A DNA stretch of 12,680 bases, taken from CAYLZO01 sp964387775. Lineage in GTDB: Bacteria; Chloroflexota; Anaerolineae; JAAYZQ01. The stretch's first letter is position 1; every line of letters starts with the position of its first letter. Positions 10,420-12,680 of the stretch are shown here, piece by piece. The notes below the pieces were generated by a model. The model was given only the letters and a program-made list of their open reading frames with translations. It made no database searches and was not told the origin of the DNA. The translations under genes were made by a program, and so were the position numbers. The DNA is taken from NCBI GenBank assembly GCA_964387775.1, contig CAYLZO010000157.1, forward strand, positions 1 through 12,680, given 5' to 3'.

Positions 10420-12680
10420 CTACTTGACCCGCAGCCAGCGCACGCTGTTCGACCGGCAGTCGGGGCAGGTCCGCTCCAGGTTCGAGCTGTAGTAGCCGGC
10501 CCACTCGTGCCCGCAGCGCATGCACACGAACTCGGCGTCCTGCTTCTCGTCGCTGTCCCTGGGATTGCGCGGTCCGGGCACCCGCGCCTGGGACAGGGCT
10601 TCGCGGGTGCGTTCCACCTCTTTGGCCGTCACCGTCTGGCGCTTGCGCTCCGTCTCGTTCATGATCGTCTGCCAGCGGCCACCCTCGGCCGCCGAGCACC
10701 ACTCCAGCAGCAGCCGGTCGGGGCGTTGCCCTGCTTTCTCCAGCCCGTCCCACAGACCATCCATGCGCCGCGTGGTGCTGCGGTTGGCGTCGATGTAGTG
10801 GCAGTCCACGTAGTGGCAGCCGGAGACGAGCACCACCGGCGCGCCTTTTTTGAACGCGTACCACACAAAGTCGGCGCTTACCCGGCCGGAGCACATGGTG
10901 CGGATGATGCGGGCGTTGGGTGGGTAGGCCATGCGGCCCACGCCGGCCGTGTCGGCGCCGGCGTAGGAGCACCAGTTACAGGCAAAGGTGACGATCTTGT
11001 CCAGGGGGTCCTCGTCGAGGATGGCGTCGATCTGGGCATAGATGGCCTGGTCGGAAAAGTGGCGCATCTCGATGGCCCCGAACTTGCACTCGGCGGCGCA
11101 GGTGCCGCAGCCGGCGCAGGCCGCGCTGGTGACCCGGGCCACCTGCTTCTTTTCCCACTCGATGGCGCCAAAGGGGCAGTACTTGGCGCACAGGCCGCAC
11201 CTCTTGCACTGGTCTTTGTCCACCACGGCAGTGATGGCCTCGACGTTGAACTTGTTCTTGTTCAGCAGAATGCCCGCGTGCGACGCCGCCGCGCTGGCCT
11301 GGGTGACGCTCTCGCGCACGTCCTTGGGGCTCTCGGCCCCGCCGGCGATAAAGACGCCCTTGGTCGGCGTGTCCACGGGGCGCAGCTTGGCGTGGGCCTC
11401 CTTCAAAAAGCCGCTGGGCGCCTTGGAGAGACTCACCATGCGCCGGATCTCTTCCGTGCTGGTCGCCGGCGTGGCCCCCACCGAGAGCACGAGCATGTCG
11501 AACTCGTGCTGCTCCAGGCGGTTGGCCGTCGTATTCTCCACCGTGACCCGCAGGTTGCCCGTGAGCGGGTCCTCCCGCACCTCGCCCGGCAGGCCGCGGA
11601 TGTAGCGCACGCCGTTGCTCCGGCTGCGCATCAGCAGCTCTTCAAAGCCTTTGCCAAAGGCCCGCAGGTCCATGTAAAAGACCGAAATCTCGGTATCGGG
11701 ATAGTTGTCCTTGAGGTACTGGGCGTCTTTGACGGTGTTCATGCAGCAGACGTTGGAGCAGTAGGGGTTGCCCCGCGCCGGGTCGTCCGGCTGCGACGTC
11801 CGCGAGCCGACGCACTGAACAAAGCCGATGCGCTTGGGGCGCTTCAGGTCGCCGGGCCGGCCCAGGTGACCCTCCAGCGGGCCGCCGGTGGAGATCAGCC
11901 GCTCGAACTCCATGCTGGTGACGACGTTGTCAAAGCGAGTGTAGCCGTACTCGTCCAGCGCCGCCGGGTCGTAGACGTCCATGCCGGTGGCGACGATGAT
12001 CGAGCCGACCTCCAGGTCGAGGACCTGGTCCTTCGTGTCGAAATCGATGCATTCTTTCTCGCAAGCCTCGATGCACTTGCCGCAGGCGATGGGGTTCTGG
12101 CCCAGACACTCGTCGGCAGCGATGACGTAGGCCGAGGGCACGGCCTGGGGGAAGGGGATGTAGGCTGCCTTGCGCGTGCCGAGGCCGGCCTGGTATTCGT
12201 CGGGCACGACGACGGGGCAGACCACGGCGCAGTCGCCGCAGGCCGTGCATTCGTCCTCGTTGACGTAGCGGGCCTTTCGCTTGACGCGAACCCGAAAGTT
12301 GCCCACGTAGCCCGAGACGTCCTCGACCTCCGAGTAAGTCAGGAGGGTGATGTTGGGATGTCGACCGACATCCATCATTTTCGGGCCGAGAATTCATATG
12401 CTACACTCGATGTCGGGGTAGACCTTGTCGAGCTGGGCCATGATGCCGCCGATGGTTGGCTTTTTCTCGACCAGGTAGACCGGGTGGCCAGCGTCGGCCA
12501 GGTCGAGGGCGGCCTGGATGCCGGCCACCCCGCCGCCGATGACCAGCGCCGCGTCCGTCACCGGGATCTGTTCCTCGTCCTGGGGGTAGAGCCAGCGGGC
12601 GCGGGCCACGGCCACCTTGACGATGTCCTTGGCCTTGCGCCCCAACGCAAGGTTGTGCCATCCACCGCTGTGACGCGCGT
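10420..12680 (-). CDS. hdrA: HdrA-MvhD fusion, predicted selenoprotein (N-terminus beyond right edge)
   Basis: The frame runs from the right edge to TAG at 10420 with 752 visible codons and one internal TGA (12394-12396). Parts in order: a segment like HdrA before its flavin domain, FAD-binding VIGGGVAGIQ (about 12521-12549), ECSI-UGA-ILGPK, ferredoxin-like cluster CTACGDCAVVCP (about 12213-12252), a second Cys set with CGKCIEAC, flavoprotein core with QCVGSR and YCSNVCC, two further clusters CKRCGLCAKYCP and CAGCGTCAAEC (about 11087-11214), MvhD with FACNWCSYAG, RTMCSGRV and GCHYVDCHY (about 10800-10990), and a final C-x2-C...C-x2-C ribbon. HdrA-MvhD takes part in flavin-based electron bifurcation, linking hydrogenase or formate dehydrogenase to ferredoxin and a disulfide-type acceptor. 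The partners are outside the window. TGA is read as selenocysteine; without that the gene would be split. Confidence 0.93.
12356..12373 (-). promoter_or_regulatory. Predicted bacterial SECIS element
   Basis: On the minus strand GGATGTC (12373-12367) pairs perfectly with GACATCC (12362-12356) around the loop GGTC (12366-12363). The loop begins 28 bases after the last base of the UGA. Bacterial SECIS elements lie within the coding region just after the UGA, with a stem and a small loop carrying G in its first bases, bound by SelB. Distance, stem and the GG at the loop start all fit; sequence below the stem (GAT with ATC) could extend it with a bulge. Confidence 0.72.
12394..12396 (-). other. 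Predicted selenocysteine codon (UGA) in HdrA
   Basis: TGA stands in frame within ECSI-UGA-ILGPKMMDVG. HdrA proteins have Cys-x-x-Cys-Ile-Leu at this place, so TGA replaces the second Cys. Selenocysteine in HdrA is known from some methanogens and deltaproteobacteria. The frame on both sides continues HdrA homology with no gap or shift, and the following in-frame ATG pair (12378 and 12375) has no ribosome site, so a separate downstream gene is unlikely. UGA is an ordinary stop in five other genes of the window. Confidence 0.85.

Noticed and set aside
12373..12378. ATG pair at 12378/12375 as the start of a separate shortened HdrA gene.
   Set aside because: There is no Shine-Dalgarno before it, the protein would lack its FAD-binding start, and HdrA homology continues in the same frame upstream across the TGA.
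12394..12396. UGA as Trp or Gly through a changed genetic code.
   Set aside because: TGA is the natural stop of the metallo-hydrolase, lipoprotein, hydrolase, sugar transferase and GT-C-like genes in this window, each at the expected protein length.

Overview
The window is GC-rich and most likely comes from the Chloroflexota, probably an anaerobic Anaerolineae-type lineage. This is inference from a Ser/Thr kinase whose extracellular tail is built from Thr-Asn-Thr-Pro and Thr-Asp-Thr-Pro repeats, from DUF2142/GT-C-like envelope glycosyltransferases, and from an HdrA-MvhD electron-transfer protein. No rRNA or marker phylogeny is available to confirm it.

Layout, left to right. (1) On the minus strand lies the 5' part of a transmembrane Ser/Thr protein kinase (1-1363, running off the left edge), with a metallo-beta-lactamase-fold hydrolase upstream of it (1545-2159). 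Each has its own sigma70-type promoter. (2) On the plus strand a near-consensus promoter drives two tandem alanine tRNAs, CGC and GGC, closed by an intrinsic terminator (2284-2561). (3) A tightly overlapping trio follows (2579-3947): a methyltransferase cut off after its SAM-binding half, a small lipoprotein, and an alpha/beta hydrolase lacking its N-terminal oxyanion part and its lid. (4) leuS (4010-6838) has its promoter over the stop codon of the hydrolase and carries a large insertion in the editing domain. (5) A two-gene envelope polysaccharide unit (6995-10329) holds a polyprenyl-phosphate sugar-1-phosphate transferase and a translationally coupled GT-C-like membrane protein with an embedded sugar-binding-like domain, ending at an intrinsic terminator. 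(6) Convergent to it, on the minus strand, is a large HdrA-MvhD fusion (10420-12680, running off the right edge).

The main discovery is in the last gene. Its frame is interrupted once, by TGA at 12394-12396. The frame is open on both sides and both sides read as ordinary HdrA. The TGA sits where HdrA proteins have the second cysteine of a Cys-x-x-Cys motif (here Cys-Ser-Ile-UGA). A strong hairpin with a GGUC loop begins 20 nt downstream, in the position of a bacterial SECIS element. The best reading is a selenocysteine-containing HdrA-MvhD protein, which a standard gene caller would split in two or call broken. UGA ends at least five other genes here, so general reassignment of UGA is unlikely. 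Further points of interest are the LeuRS editing-domain insertion, the partial-fold trio, a zinc ribbon appended to HdrA-MvhD, and a leader with alternative hairpins before the sugar transferase.
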